Positions 29,763-42,800 of a stretch of DNA of 64,000 nucleotides are shown here, in pieces. Location: positions 320,222-384,221 of the forward strand of contig VXAY01005021.1 in NCBI GenBank assembly GCA_013399855.1, in the 5' to 3' direction. Under the pieces are notes generated by a model that was not told the origin of the DNA, searched no databases, and saw only the letters and a list, made by a program, of their open reading frames with translations. The position numbers and the translations under genes are program-made. Source of the DNA: Oxyruncus cristatus. Taxonomy: Eukaryota; Chordata; Aves; Passeriformes; Cotingidae. The number at the start of each line of letters is the position of its first letter. The first letter of the stretch is position 1.

Positions 29763-30300
29763 GTCATGGTTTAACCCCAGATGGCAATTAAATACCATGT
29801 AGCCACTCCCTCCCTCATTCCCCCACCCCCACAGTAGGATGGGGAGGCAAATCAGAAAACCCATGGATTTAGATAAGAACAGTTTAATAATTGAAATAGA
29901 TTAAAATACAACAATAATAATAACAGCAACAATAATAATAGTAAGGAAAAGGGAGATAACAAAGAGTGTGAGAGGACTAAAACCCAAGAAAGACGAGTGA
30001 TGCACAATACAATTGCTCACCATCCCCTGACTGATGTCCAGCCTGTCCCTGAGCAGCAATCAGCTCAGATGCTCCTGGTCAACTCCTCTCAGTTCTCATA
30101 TACTGAGCAATACGCTCTACGGTATGGATTATCCCTTTGGACAGTTCACATCAACTGTCCTGGCCATGCTACTGCCTGGCCTCCTGTGCACCTCCTTACT
30201 GGCAGAGTGGGGGAAACTGGGAATTCCTTGACTTAGAGTAAGCACTACTGAATAACAACTAAAACATACCATCTACTAGGAAGAAAATTAACCCTCCCCC
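29763..30300 (-). mobile_element. Degenerate ERV LTR (avian family), 5'-truncated
   Basis: The left edge GTCATGGTTTAACCCC is the complement of an LTR 3' end (GGGGTTAAACCATGAC). Inside are blocks I associate with a widespread avian LTR: 'agataagaacagtttaataa', an AAT-rich low-complexity part, 'ccctttggacagttcacatc', 'ccttgacttagagtaagcac' and 'ctactaggaagaaaattaac'. Read on the minus strand, ATTAAA (complement of 29883-29888) sits where the LTR poly(A) signal should be, which sets the orientation. The U3 end stops at 'attaaccctc' without the expected TG start, so the copy is truncated. No retroviral genes adjoin it. Confidence 0.75.
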
Positions 30301-31846
30301 AAAAAAGCTAAGACAAAAGTAGATTGAACTTCTCCTTCTATAACACTGACCTTGGTTGTGCAGAACAGTGGCTCACATTAACCCACTCAGGACTTCCACA
30401 TCTTTAGTTTATTATGTTTGCTGTTATCTCTATGCTATTATTTCTATGTCTGTATACCAACAGAGATCATTGATGGAACACAGCTTCATCCACAGTTACT
30501 GGTGAATGAACATATACCGTAATAGCATCTTAATTATATATTAATGTAACATATCACGTGATGCAGTATCTTCTATTATAGCTGTGAAACACACAGACCT
30601 GAAGAGCTGTAGTAAGGCATTTTAATGGTGTAAGCCCTGTAACACCACAGCCGCAGGTACACATGCCAACACTGCTGCTCTTCCTGGTGCCCTTCTCCCA
30701 CAGGGAGGAGCTGGGTTCCCTGCTGCACCCTGGAGAATCCCATTGGCACTGGTAGATAGCATGGGGAGACACAGAATGAAGACACCAGGTGGTGCACCTG
30801 GAACTCCTGCAATTATTGCATTATAATCCCTGCTCTTGGGACCCTGTGTTTCAGACAAATGAATGATCTTTCTGCCTCATATTCCTGCCTGTAAAATTTG
30901 GGTAGTGAATGTGGTGAGTTATTTTGAGTACAACATTTAATGCTCAGTAAGATTAATTGCTTTCATCTAATTTAAAATGCCATTAAAGATTCAGGTAATC
31001 TTTTATATTGATATGGATCCCTAGAAGTCACCTCCCCTTCCTAAGAGAAGCAGGACCAGTTTTGAAGGTACATCAGGTTGCTCAGGTCCTGTCAGTTTTG
31101 AATATTTCCAAGGGTGGAGACTGCATGTTTCTGGGTTCTTGTCCCCATGTTCGATTTTCTTCAGAGTGAATTTTTTGTCCTTCTATCTAATCTTCCTTGG
31201 TGTAGTTCACATCCTTGGCCTCTCTCTTTAAGATTCCCCCTAAGCCTTCTCTGTGCTGAACAAAACCAGCTCTTCTGTTGAGATGACATGAGACATCCTG
31301 ATTTCATAACAAGAGAACAACCCACGTATCTGTTTAACCACAGCAGTGACTTCCCTGCCGGCTCAAACTGCTCCTATCCAAGCAAAGCAGCCACTGCTCC
31401 CCATTCACCCACCAGTCTTACTAGTACCTCACCATGAACTCCATCACAGCACAAAACCTCACCAATTTTGCCAGCGTACCAGCTCGTGTGATGATTTTCT
31501 AACCCAACCTGGTGAAAATACGTAAGACAGCTGTAGATTCAGTTATGAAAATGCTCAAGCAAACCAGATCATTTTGACCTGGCTTTGCTCAGGGGATGAG
31601 TATGCAGGCACCTGTGCCAGATGAGCAGAGAAACAACTGTTGGCAAACAGGTGGGATCATCCAGGTCTGTTGGGAATGCAAAAGCCTCACTCCTTTGCAG
31701 CTGCAGCTCCAATAGGAAGTGTGACACGGTGACAGCTACTTGAGCCCTACCTCCCATAAGCTCAGGTTCCCATACTTGATAGTTTTTCTCCTGAGGTTTT
31801 GGCAAAACTTTCTGAGTCCTCAGCAGAGCAGTAATTGTTAACAATA
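30301..31846. other. Intergenic, nothing recognised
   Basis: Unique sequence between two LTRs. No gag, pol or env remnants were recognised on either strand, which argues against the two LTRs belonging to one provirus. Confidence 0.55.
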
Positions 31847-33302
31847 TGTCATAGGTTTAGCCCCTGTGCTTTCTGCACAGTATTATCAACCCATAAATTT
31901 TGCTAATTGGTAGGAAGATTTTGCACAGACAAAACAGATCACCTTGAAATGGGGGTAATACTAAGATTTATTGCTACACTACAGACACTAAGGGGAATAC
32001 TTACATATATACATACAACTCTAACTAGTTTTTTTATAATAGCACACTTATATATGTACAAATGCCCCCCCCTCTCTTCTTCTTCAAAAACAGTCCAGAG
32101 GAAGAATGAGAAGGGAGGAAAGAAAAGTCTTTAAGGTAACAGTTCTATATCTCTGTAGCTCGAACTTCTCTCTCTTCACTGGAATGCAGAGAAGNNNNNN
32201 NNNNNNNNNNNNNNNNNNNNNNNNNNNNNNNNNNNNNNNNNNNNNNNNNNNNNNNNNNNNNNNNNNNNNNNNNNNNNNNNNNNNNNNNNNNNNNNNNNNN
32301 NNNNNNNNNNNNNNNNNNNNNNNNNNNNNNNNNNNNNNNNNNNNNNNNNNNNNNNNNNNNNNNNNNNNNNNNNNNNNNNNNNNNNNNNNNNNNNNNNNNN
32401 NNNNNNNNNNNNNNNNNNNNNNNNNNNNNNNNNNNNNNNNNNNNNNNNNNNNNNNNNNNNNNNNNNNNNNNNNNNNNNNNNNNNNNNNNNNNNNNNNNNN
32501 NNNNNNNNNNNNNNNNNNNNNNNNNNNNNNNNNNNNNNNNNNNNNNNNNNNNNNNNNNNNNNNNNNNNNNNNNNNNNNNNNNNNNNNNNNNNNNNNNNNN
32601 NNNNNNNNNNNNNNNNNNNNNNNNNNNNNNNNNNNNNNNNNNNNNNNNNNNNNNNNNNNNNNNNNNNNNNNNNNNNNNNNNNNNNNNNNNNNNNNNNNNN
32701 NNNNNNNNNNNNNNNNNNNNNNNNNNNNNNNNNNNNNNNNNNNNNNNNNNNNNNNNNNNNNNNNNNNNNNNNNNNNNNNNNNNNNNNNNNNNNNNNNNNN
32801 NNNNNNNNNNNNNNNNNNNNNNNNNNNNNNNNNNNNNNNNNNNNNNNNNNNNNNNNNNNNNNNNNNNNNNNNNNNNNNNNNNNNNNNNNNNNNNNNNNNN
32901 NNNNNNNNNNNNNNNNNNNNTTGCTTTCTGCCGCTCCTCTCAGAGCTGGAACTCCTTCTGTCTCAGCCGAGCAGTTTTTCTTTAGAGTTTCTTCTCCACT
33001 CTGCTACTTGCTTCAGCCGGAGGCTTCGGTGCCATGCCTGCCCCTGGCCCAAGGCCAGGGGCGGAGGGCTCTGGCCCCCCACTCGGGGAGGCCTCGCCGC
33101 CTCACTTACATCATGGCTCCGAGTTCCTTCTGCCCCACACACAACTACAACAACAACAACAACCCTTCTTTTCCGGTTTGAGTTAAATTATGTAATTCGT
33201 AGAGACGTCACAGAAGTCTCTAATTGGCTACCTAGCCGGAATTTCACCTGGAACTAACCATCTTCTACTCTATAACTGAGGGGAATGGGCTAAACCATGA
33301 CA
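31847..33302 (-). mobile_element. ERV LTR element with 5-bp target duplication, interrupted by assembly gap
   Basis: The left end is TGTCATAGGTTTAGCCCC and the right end is GGGAATGGGCTAAACCATGACA; these are inverted copies of the same LTR terminus. The element is flanked by CAATA at 31842-31846 and again at 33303-33307, a 5-bp target-site duplication. On the minus strand AATAAA (complement of 31967-31972) lies near the left end, so the right, GC-rich part (about 33000-33120) is U3/promoter and the left is R-U5. A run of 726 N replaces the middle. It may be a long solo LTR or a provirus collapsed in the assembly; no coding region is visible. Confidence 0.82.
32195..32920. other. Assembly gap (726 N)
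   Basis: Unresolved bases inside the ERV element. A long open frame that runs across it is an artefact of the N run. Confidence 0.99.
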
Positions 33303-33555
33303 CAATAACATTTACACAGGTGTATGAACTTTTCACATGTACTGTTCCTGCTTGTCAGGCAAAATGTTACAAGGATTAAGAACAAAAATGCAGCACCAGA
33401 AGAACCTGATTAAAGCACACCCATGTGTGTTACATTCAACCAGAGAAAACAAAATAAGCAAAAGTCTTTTCTAATCCTTAAAGGTCAAGAAGCTTAAGTC
33501 AATTTTGTAAAGACATTTTATCTTGTCACACCAGCCTCCTATTAAGAAGCCCTAT

Positions 33556-33617
33556 AGAATAGAATAGAATAGAATAGAATAGAATAGAATAGAATAGAAT
33601 AGAATAGAATAGAATAG
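33556..33617. repeat. (AGAAT)12 microsatellite at a CR1 tail
   Basis: Twelve perfect AGAAT units plus AG. On the minus strand this is (ATTCT)n, an expanded form of the ATTCT-containing terminal microsatellite of CR1, and the adjoining sequence is a minus-strand CR1. Confidence 0.97.
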
Positions 33618-34515
33618 GTTCTGTTGGGAGGCACCTACAATGATCATCTAGTTCAACTGCCTAACCACCTTGGCACTGTCCAAATGCCTCTTAAGCACTG
33701 ACAGGCTTGGAGCATCAACTGCCTCTCTAGGAAGCCTGTTTCAGTGTTTGACTACCCTCTTAGTAAAATAATGCTTCCTAATGTCTAGTCTGAACCTCCT
33801 CTGGTGCAGCTTTGAACCATTCCCATGTGCCCTATCACTGGATTCCAGGGAGGATCAGCAGCTCACTTTCCACATCCCCTCCTCAGGAAGCCACATATAG
33901 CAACAATTCAGACTCCTTTTCTCCAAATTAGACAAGCCCAAAATCCTCCTCCACTCCTGACAGCACATGCCTTCAGCCCTTCCATCAGCTTTGTTCCCCT
34001 CCTCTGGATGCATCCAAGGACCTTCACATCCTCCTTAAATTGTGGGACCCAGATCTGCTCATAGTCCTCAAGATGAGGCCACACCAACATTGAATACAGA
34101 GGGATAATCACTTGTTTTGACCAGCTGTGTTTGATGCACCCCACGATGCAGTTTGCCCTCCTGGCAGCCAGGGCATACCCTGCTGACTTACACTGAGCCA
34201 GCTGCCACCCAACACCCCTAGATCCCTTTATGCAGGGTTGCTCTCCAGACTATCCTCTCCCAATTTATACTTGTGCTTGATGTTACTCCATCCTGCCATT
34301 TGGACTTGTTAAACTTCATCCCATTAATCACTGCCCAGTACTCCAATCTGTCTAGAGCCCACTGCAAAACCTCTCATAGTCATCAGCATTTCAGTATTAT
34401 CAGCAAACTTGCTAATGGGGCATTCAACTCCTGCATCCAGATCAAGTACATTGAACAGAAATGTACCCTACAGGGCATCTCCCATGGGAATTCCAACCAG
34501 CAAAGTCTGAACAAG
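33618..34515 (-). mobile_element. CR1 LINE 3' fragment, about 0.9 kb
   Basis: Reads as the complement of CR1: 'gatcatctagttcaactgcc', 'aggaagcctgtttcagtgtt', 'ttcctaatgtctagtctgaa', 'cctcctctggtgcagctttg', then 'cttcagcccttccatcagct' and 'tgccctcctggcagccaggg'. It is the longest CR1 copy in the window. Frames are broken, so it is inactive. The internal boundary at about 34515 is approximate. Confidence 0.85.
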
Positions 34516-37500
34516 GAATATGTTATAACCCTTTTGAAGTCTGTTGGATATGCATTTTTGTTTTGAAAACTTCTGCTGAAACAACTTAGCTAAGAGTCAG
34601 AGTCACAGATGATGATCAACTATGTAACTGCTAAGACTTTTGAAGCGTCAACCATTTGGTCCCAAAAGCCAGGGGCAAGCTTAAGACAATATGATGAAGT
34701 TCACATGGTTTGTGCCCTACCACCATCAACTCCAGGACTGAAGCCTGTCTGAAAACACCTTCCACTGTGCCTGTGCAGTGTGCACCTACAGCAGTCAGAG
34801 GGAGCAACAGTGCTATGGAGGAAAGTCCAACTTATTTTGGGGTCCTCACCACCACACTACAGGTTTTCAAAAGTGCAATACTGACATTTCTGGGTCTTGT
34901 TCATGCCTGTACATTTTCAACTTGATGTGGTTAAACCAGTGCAAGTTTTCACATGCATGTTTATCATGCCTGACCTCCATCTTCCAATCAGAAGAAAATT
35001 AGAGAGTTCACAGCTACACAGTACTTTTTCTGAAGATTATACACACACACTTTAAAATTTGGCCTACTCTCTCTGACTTGGCTCACAGAACTGCATTTCC
35101 ACTAGTCAGCAGTTGAGCACAGCAGGAAGAGAGGATTCAATAATAACCTTACCTAGAAAGTCCAGCTGCTTTAGGTGCAGGCGTGTGTGTGCACAGATAT
35201 GGCAGCTGAGGGGTGAAGCGACACGAGGTCAGCTGTGCTTTCAGACCAGTAGCAGAGAAGGGCTGGGCGCTCCAGTGCTCCTCTTCTGCCAGCACATTTT
35301 CATCAGAGGTCAGACATGAAGCACACCAAAATCCACACAGATAACAAACCTCCAATAAGGTCACAACAGCACTGCCATCCCCACCGAGGAGCGTGCCAGC
35401 GTACCATCCTCAGCAAAAGCTGACTGCAATACACCAACTCCCCTCTCATGGTGACCCTGCATTAGGCTGTGCCCAGTGCTACGGATAGTAACTCACACCA
35501 GCTCTAATGATCATTATGACAAAACAGAGAGACCAATGGAAGAAGCTTTTTGTACTTGATAATGATTTCTCCTCAGCTAAATTTTATATTGCAAGTAGTC
35601 ACCAAACATCTTCACTGAAGCTCTCCTAGTCTTAACCAAATGCCACCTGTCCTGCTAATTCCACCTCTCCCCCAGCCTGTTGAGTCAGAATGTTCCTCTC
35701 TCCAGGCCTGTTCTGCTGTACGCTCTCCAGAGAGGAAGTGAAGTGTTAATTCTCCCGTCACCTCTTTGATGCCTTCAGCCTTCAGCCAAACGTCCTCACC
35801 TTACCGTATGAGTCAATTTTCTGATTCTTTTCTTCCTATGAAAGGGATTTAGAGGATAAACCCTCATTAATATTATAATTCTTATTAAGAATTCCTTGCT
35901 AATGAGAGACCTGCAAAACACATGACTAGACTAATTTGTACAGTGCTTGTTCTCGGCAATACCTGCACTCTGAAGTTCTGACATCCATCAATTATCCAAA
36001 GCACTAGCAGAAATCTTTTTCTGGCATAAACAGGCACAACCCCATTTCCACAGACTTCAGGAGACAGAGGACAACTACATTGCCAAAATCCCAGCCTGGC
36101 TTCCTGGTTCTGCTGCAACTGACTCATTTCTCATTTTTTCCAGCCACAAATAAGCGGCTCCTGAGACCTACTTCTGTTAGGATCTTCCCACAAAAGCAGA
36201 AAGATGGGTGGGTGATCCTGCTCTGCCTGCTGCACAGCTGCTCCACCTCCATGGGTGCAACACTTCTCACTCAGCAGTCACGCTGCAGCAGTGGCAGTGT
36301 GCTCCCGCTGATCTCGTTCCAATGCAAAACTAAGGAAGCAAGGACCTTCACCAGATGCTTGTGTGCTCCAGGGAACCTGAGCAAGCTCACGATGCTTTAT
36401 GTTCCCTTGGGTAACAGGTCGTATGACACTGACATGCATCGATGGGGGCAGTTAAGTCCTGCTCCTCTTTTGCCTTTCTTTTCCATGCAAGCCTTGTAGA
36501 GAAATAGTTCTCAGAAGCACATCACAAGCATATCACAGATGAGGTAGAACGCAGAGGCAAAATAATTCAGCTCAGTCGTACTCATGCTGGCCCTCTCCAG
36601 GGCTTCAGGCTCTCCACATGGCATCTTGTACCTGCAAGCATTAAGGTGCAGAGCCAGTTCAGTGGGTCTGGAAGGAGCCAGGTCCATCATCTCCCTGGCT
36701 GTGCGTGAGCAGCCCTTCAGCTCCAGCATGAGTGGGAGGGCAGAGGTAAAGAAGTGGAACAGGGGCTCTTCCAGCCAGAGCCAGAGGAATTTGAATTCAA
36801 CAAGGTACAAGCATTGTGAATTTTTAAGTGAGGACTGCTTACGAAATCATCAGGAAGAACTGCCATAAAACTTTTCATCCTTTACTCTGCAGTTGCCTTC
36901 CACTCCAACCAACATGGCTGCCGTGCTGCTGCAGCAGTAAACTACACTTTATGTGGTATTTTGCCCCTGATTATTAGGTTCCCATGTTCCACCCAGCCAT
37001 ACACCAAGGTCTGCAGCTGCTCCCCTTCTGCTGTCAACACAGCAACCCATCTAATGTTGACTGCACCAAATGGAAAGGCTGCCCAAATGGCAAGGAAAGA
37101 CTCCCACGCAGTTCAGTATATTCTTTGGCAGAAGACTGAAATTTAAAAGCATATTAAATTCAATTACTATTTGTATAACTGGAATATCCTGGTTACAGAG
37201 CTTGTAACCATAGCAATCATTTAAACAAAGCTTTAAAGAAAATATTCCCTAGTTTTTAAAGTATTGATTCTAGTTTCTGATTCAGTTTCTCAATCTTTCT
37301 CTTGTTTCTGATCTGAGGTGCTGTCTGCCTCCAGGTCCTATAAAAGACATGGAAAAGGAAAAGCCCAGCTCAGAGCCACTGAGTATCCTCATCCAGTATT
37401 TGTGTCTTGTGCAAACTGAATGATGCTTCCTAAACATACCAATATGGAAGGATCAGTTTATCATGTGGGGATTGGAAAGTTTGCAAACATTATACAAGTA

Positions 37501-39860
37501 ATCAGCTAGCAAGGATGTTTCTTAGAACAAGTCTCAGGCAATTAAACTGAGCCTACATTAACCACATTCCAAACACAAGGTATTACTCCAGTTGGAGCCA
37601 GACTCCTTTAAAAGCTCAGACCCTGAAAAAGAAAAATAAGGAAAAAGAGGAGTAAATATTTGGTGATTTGCAATATGTATTATTAACTCCCCTTGATTTT
37701 TATCGCTGGATTACGTTCTATCTCCACAGACTCCATTCCACAGTTACCATTCTTGTATTAGTAAGAGTCATGTAGGCATCATATAAAGGCAGCACTGATT
37801 TGTTATTCCCTAACCCTATCTGGATAACCAGGGAGAATTTTATTTTGAAAAGATAGTGCCAGAGCTTTTTATGTTTTTCAACTGCTTGTTAAACGAGTAT
37901 GTAGCCAGGAAAATGGGACACAAGTTGTAAGATGGATGGGATCTGCATGTGTGTTTTTCTCACAAGAAAACAAGTGCAGCACATCTTTAACAAAAAGGAG
38001 TAGCTTCAGGGTCACATTAAATAATGGAGCCAAATGCAAACTCTCAAATATACAGCACTTCAGGCAGGTACAGTACAAAGTAGTTTCTTCGTAGTAGGAG
38101 GGAGCAAATTTCTTCTTGAAGCATGACTTGAGAGTTCCTCCTGGGTGCTACCACAGTTGGTTTGGCTCTGCAAGCCTGGCTTACATGAGCTTTGGATCAG
38201 GTGGTCTGTGGGTGCTTTAGCTTCTCTCCACATCCCATTGATGGTGGTTGGACACCACTGAATGAAAAGCAAATGTGCAGGAAACTCAGTGACTAATACA
38301 TGTGTTTAAGGCCAAAAAATACTAATGTAGCAAGTCAACAACAAAACACCGCAGCAGCAGCTCTTTTGGAAAGCAGGTTTTGTTTTATAAGGCCAGGTTT
38401 TACTAGCATGAGAATGAACAGAAGTTGTTTTGCAGAATACTGTCAGAATAGAAATCAAATACAAATGTATTTGTGTGAAACCTGGACATGTATTTTTAGG
38501 TGCAAACACCCACACACGTATGCAGCCTGAATAGTTCATTCCCCTCCTCTGACACAATCAGGGATGCCTCCAGCAGGAATATGAGCCCAGGCATGCTCCT
38601 AACCCAATTTGCTTGTGCCACCCCTATTTTACCTACATACCATATCATGTAACAGCTTGAAAAGCTTTCTTTTCTGAGAATTCTTCCTTTCTCTACATTC
38701 TCACAATGCTATTCAATTTCTTTCAGCAACACAGTAAGTACCACAGAAGATCAAACCTCAAGTTCTGTAGTTCAGTACTCAGCACCAAGGACTGCAGTAA
38801 TTAAGCTAGGGGAACAGCCTCCCTGAAATACTAATTATCATTTAGTTTTCCCACACAGGCTTAAGCCTTAAACCATTACCCATTTTCCTTTCAGTAAAAT
38901 ATCGATATGGAATCACTGCATTCACTTGCAATTAGCTAATGGCAGCTTATTTATATTGTCACCTCATGAACAAACATTTGTATTTTAAGAAGCAGCTATC
39001 CAGAGTACTTTACACAATTAACATACAGGTTTGTCAGTGTCAGGTTACTCAAATCAGCCGCAGCATCTGCTTCCAAAATTAAACCTGCACAGCTACAGCT
39101 GGCTCTTTTCAGTGTTCCCAGATCTCCAAATCACACCTCATCTCTCCTGAGCTATGGCCCCTCCTTCCCTCCCAGCAGTATTTGCTTTACCTTTTGTATG
39201 TCCAGATGGCCATGATCATTTACATCCTCCCTGAACTTCTCTGTGGTAATACGCAAAGGCTGAAAAATCATGCTGTAAGCATACGGAGCAAGGTTTCCTA
39301 AAATGCATGATTCCATGATTAGTCACACTGTTGAAAAACCTGACAGAGAAAGCAAGGATTTGAGGTCCCCTCCCTTGCAACTGGGTTTTAGAGATTACGT
39401 GTACAGTCGTAACACAGGAAACCCTTTTGGCCTAGCGCTACTGTATTGTGTTTTCCCCTCCAGAAGCCCTTCTGATATTTCACAGGCACCAGAGGGCATA
39501 TATCCATTAACAGACTCAGCCAGAAGTGAAGGATTCGGCGCTCTGTCCTCTGCGCAGCCCCACTGGCAACAGCTGGCACAGCACACGGGTGTTCCTGAAA
39601 CAGCTCCCGCAGGACACACTATGCTACAGACAGAGCATTTCTAACGTTAACAAAGTGAACAGGACTTCAGTTTGGCAAGGTGGCACAGCACATGCATCAG
39701 CACCACTTTTTTAGGACAGCAGTATTCAAAATTACTACTATATAGCTTCGTTTTAACTGAAACCAAAAACCTGGTTTTATTGTGCCCTTTAAACTTAAGG
39801 CAATTAGCGTAATTCTAGAAAGAGCAGGTGTAAGAAACAAGTCCAGAGAAGAACAGGGAA
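34516..39860. other. Intergenic, nothing recognised
   Basis: Unique sequence between the CR1 and the probable 3' end of HECA. The longest open frame (36080-36499, plus) has no recognisable domain, no splice or codon pattern suggesting a gene, and is treated as chance. Confidence 0.55.
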
Positions 39861-39869
39861 AGAAGAACC

Positions 39870-42800
39870 AACACCATTAGCTGTCTGGTATTTATTACTT
39901 TTTAATACAGAGAAGCCACAACAAAATATTCTCTAACAACACATGTAAATGATATCATAACCAATTATTTTAATTTCATCAACATTCATTTGCTATGTAC
40001 ATATTCTTCCATCTGCAAAAGTGCAATCCAAGAATGTCTCAACAAGGAACCTTTTGGACAACTATATTTTCGAGGGGTTTTCTCACCAGTGGCCTTACAA
40101 CATGTTTGTCCTTGGTTACCTGGTACAGCAAAGTGAAGAGTACATGGGGGAAAAAAAGGGAAAAAAGAAAGAAATTGGGTTAGATGCTTCCCTTGTAGGA
40201 ATATTCCCTATTTTCCCAATTGAACTCACGAATACACTGCTCACTACTGGAGATGTTAAAGTAAACAGACTATAGGACACAGTCTGTGGGCTGGCTACAG
40301 AACACTGTAGCTTTAATGACTCTGCAGCATTAGGTGGAACAACAATTTCAGGCTATTCACCTTGGTAGACGTCAAATTACACATCAGCATGTAAAAGATG
40401 CCCGTATGCTTAGTTATGGTTATCAAAATTTACTTGTAGACATCGTACTGATGGATGAAATCATTTTTACACATCCAAAACATGAAATCTATCTAAATGC
40501 AAGCCTCTCCTATGGAAAAGAGAGTTAACTACTGGAAAGAAAAGCATTTGCACATGCAACTCCTATTAGTATCACAAGGAGTAACGTGCATTTAAGGGTA
40601 GTAGAATGAACCTCCAAATCCAGAGGTTTGGAGGTTTGGACTGTATTCTTGTTTACAAAACATATTTCAGGCAAATTTAATCTGACCATGGGCCAGCTTA
40701 AAAAAAACCACACAGCACCAGAAAAATGAAAGGTAACGAAGATTAAACTTTAGCCAAACAAGCAAAGCAAGCAGCTCCCTAGCTAGGGAAGTAATTTCCC
40801 TTTTGATGCATTTATAAGCTCATGACTACTTCCAATGCCTGTCAAGACAGAAAGCAAAGCCAACTGTGGTCTAGTTTAACCTCCAAAGTAGCCATAAGTT
40901 CCCAAGGAAGTTACATTTGCCCTTCTACTTAGGCAAAACTCTCATGGCCAGAAGCAGAGGCTGACTCCTTGACTGGAATCTGCTTGTTACAGAAAATACT
41001 GCGTTTTGCAGTAACCCAAGAACAGGTTTCAGCACCAGTAAGAAGCAGGGAAAGCCTCTACAAATTAGGGACAATTTACTTTGGAGTGAAAGTTCAGAGG
41101 AATCTTTCTGTAGCTCAGATGGTTTCATCAAGGATCATTTTTACAGTGCTATGTGTGCTGCTAGCCTCCAGTTGAGAGTGTTTTGCAAGAAAATAGGCAT
41201 TTCCTCAAGCAGCAGGTAAGACTCACTTAACAACATAATTAAAAGGAAAAGCTGACGGAGAACTAAGTTGTTTTCTTGGATAGATTTGTATGTAAATCCT
41301 TGTCACTGCTAAGACTTTAAATATGTTTTTCCCTTCCCATTTTTCAGGCTGCTCCATTCCTACTTTTGACTTGGATATACTGCACAATCTCCCATACACT
41401 TGTATTTTTAAAGCTGGCCAAATTCCCTTTTCTCCACATCTACTCATTCTCGATTGTCACACATACATGTCTAGAGAGACATCTAAGAACTTAAAGGACA
41501 GAATTATAAATTAAGCTACTCTAAGGGAAGCAAGTGAACAAGTATCTAGGACTCCAGATACCACTTCTCCCCTACCATGTGCATTGTACAGTGACACCTC
41601 CCCTCATTAGTGCACGAAAAAGTGGGCACACAATGCCATTAGCCTACATGGGAAGTAACACCCTAGATTCCTGGCATGTGTGACTGGCACTCAGGACCAA
41701 ACACTACCGTAAGAGATGTATCCTTTAATTTTTCTTATTACAGGAGCTTTGTCTTTGCTGCGTGATTTCAGGCTGCTGGGACAGTCTAGCCATCGTCTAT
41801 CTGGTCTGGTTCTCATGGTACTGCCAGGCAATGCAATTCCAAGCTTGTTAGCCACCCTGACTCCATGAAACTGCTCAATGCACCATCAAAGCTGAAGGGC
41901 TCATCCTTCCCAAGGAGTTAATCCAAATTATAATTTGATTGCCTCCATAAGGCAAGTCTACACTGCACAGCTAATTAGGTTTTATCTTCTAGAAACCTTC
42001 TTCCAGCCGAGGTGTGCTGAGGCCAGCTTCTGCTCCTCTGAACAATTTTTACAGTGCTGGTCCCACTGCAACTGGGCTAGGTGCAATATTGTGATAGTCA
42101 TGGGACAGTGTTAGAAGTCTCTCAAAGTCCTTCCCACAATTCTCCTTGAAGAGGAAGCAGGTTCTCGAAACTATCACAAACAGGGGACAACTGAATAAAA
42201 CCCAAGGATGTGCTCCAGACCCAAAACCAAGCCCAGGAGTGAGGACTGAAGGAGAAGAGCACCAGTGATGAAGGCTACCACAGCCGGCTAAAACCGCTAT
42301 TTAGACCAGCAGTGGATCACATGAGCTGGGTGACTTTTAAGGACATTACCACTCAAGTTAGCAGTAAGTCACCTGTGCTCACGTACGCCCTCTGTGCAAC
42401 TTGAGTATTACTCAAAGAGCAGCTAATGCTAAAACGAGCTAATTCTGCAGTGAAGATAGCCAGGAAATAAAACTGTGAACTTGGCATTTTTTCACACGAA
42501 GAAACATGGTTATTCAGCTTAAGTTTTATGTGCATGTTCATTTCTTAATTTAGCAGAAAGCATAATCCCAGTCCAATAAAGGAAAAACACTTTCTTGGCC
42601 TCTGACTTTTTTGTTTTCTTTCCCAGCGTGGCAGAGTATCAGGGCCATTTTCAAGACCGTGATTTTGACAGATACATTCTTAAAAAGGATTCTAATTTGG
42701 AAAACAAAAAAACTTAAGAAAAAAAAAGAAAAAAAAATAATTCCACCTTGTAAACAGAAACAACCCTTATACTTCTCAAGTGGACAAACACTCCAAAAAT

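Noticed and set aside
32106..33257. 383-codon frame
   Set aside because: It is open only because 726 N cannot give stop codons.
29763..33302. The two LTRs as the ends of one provirus
   Set aside because: They differ internally, and no gag, pol or env remnants lie between them; each looks like a separate insertion.
36080..36499. 139-codon intergenic frame
   Set aside because: No domain, no supporting splice or promoter signals, composition like chance translation.
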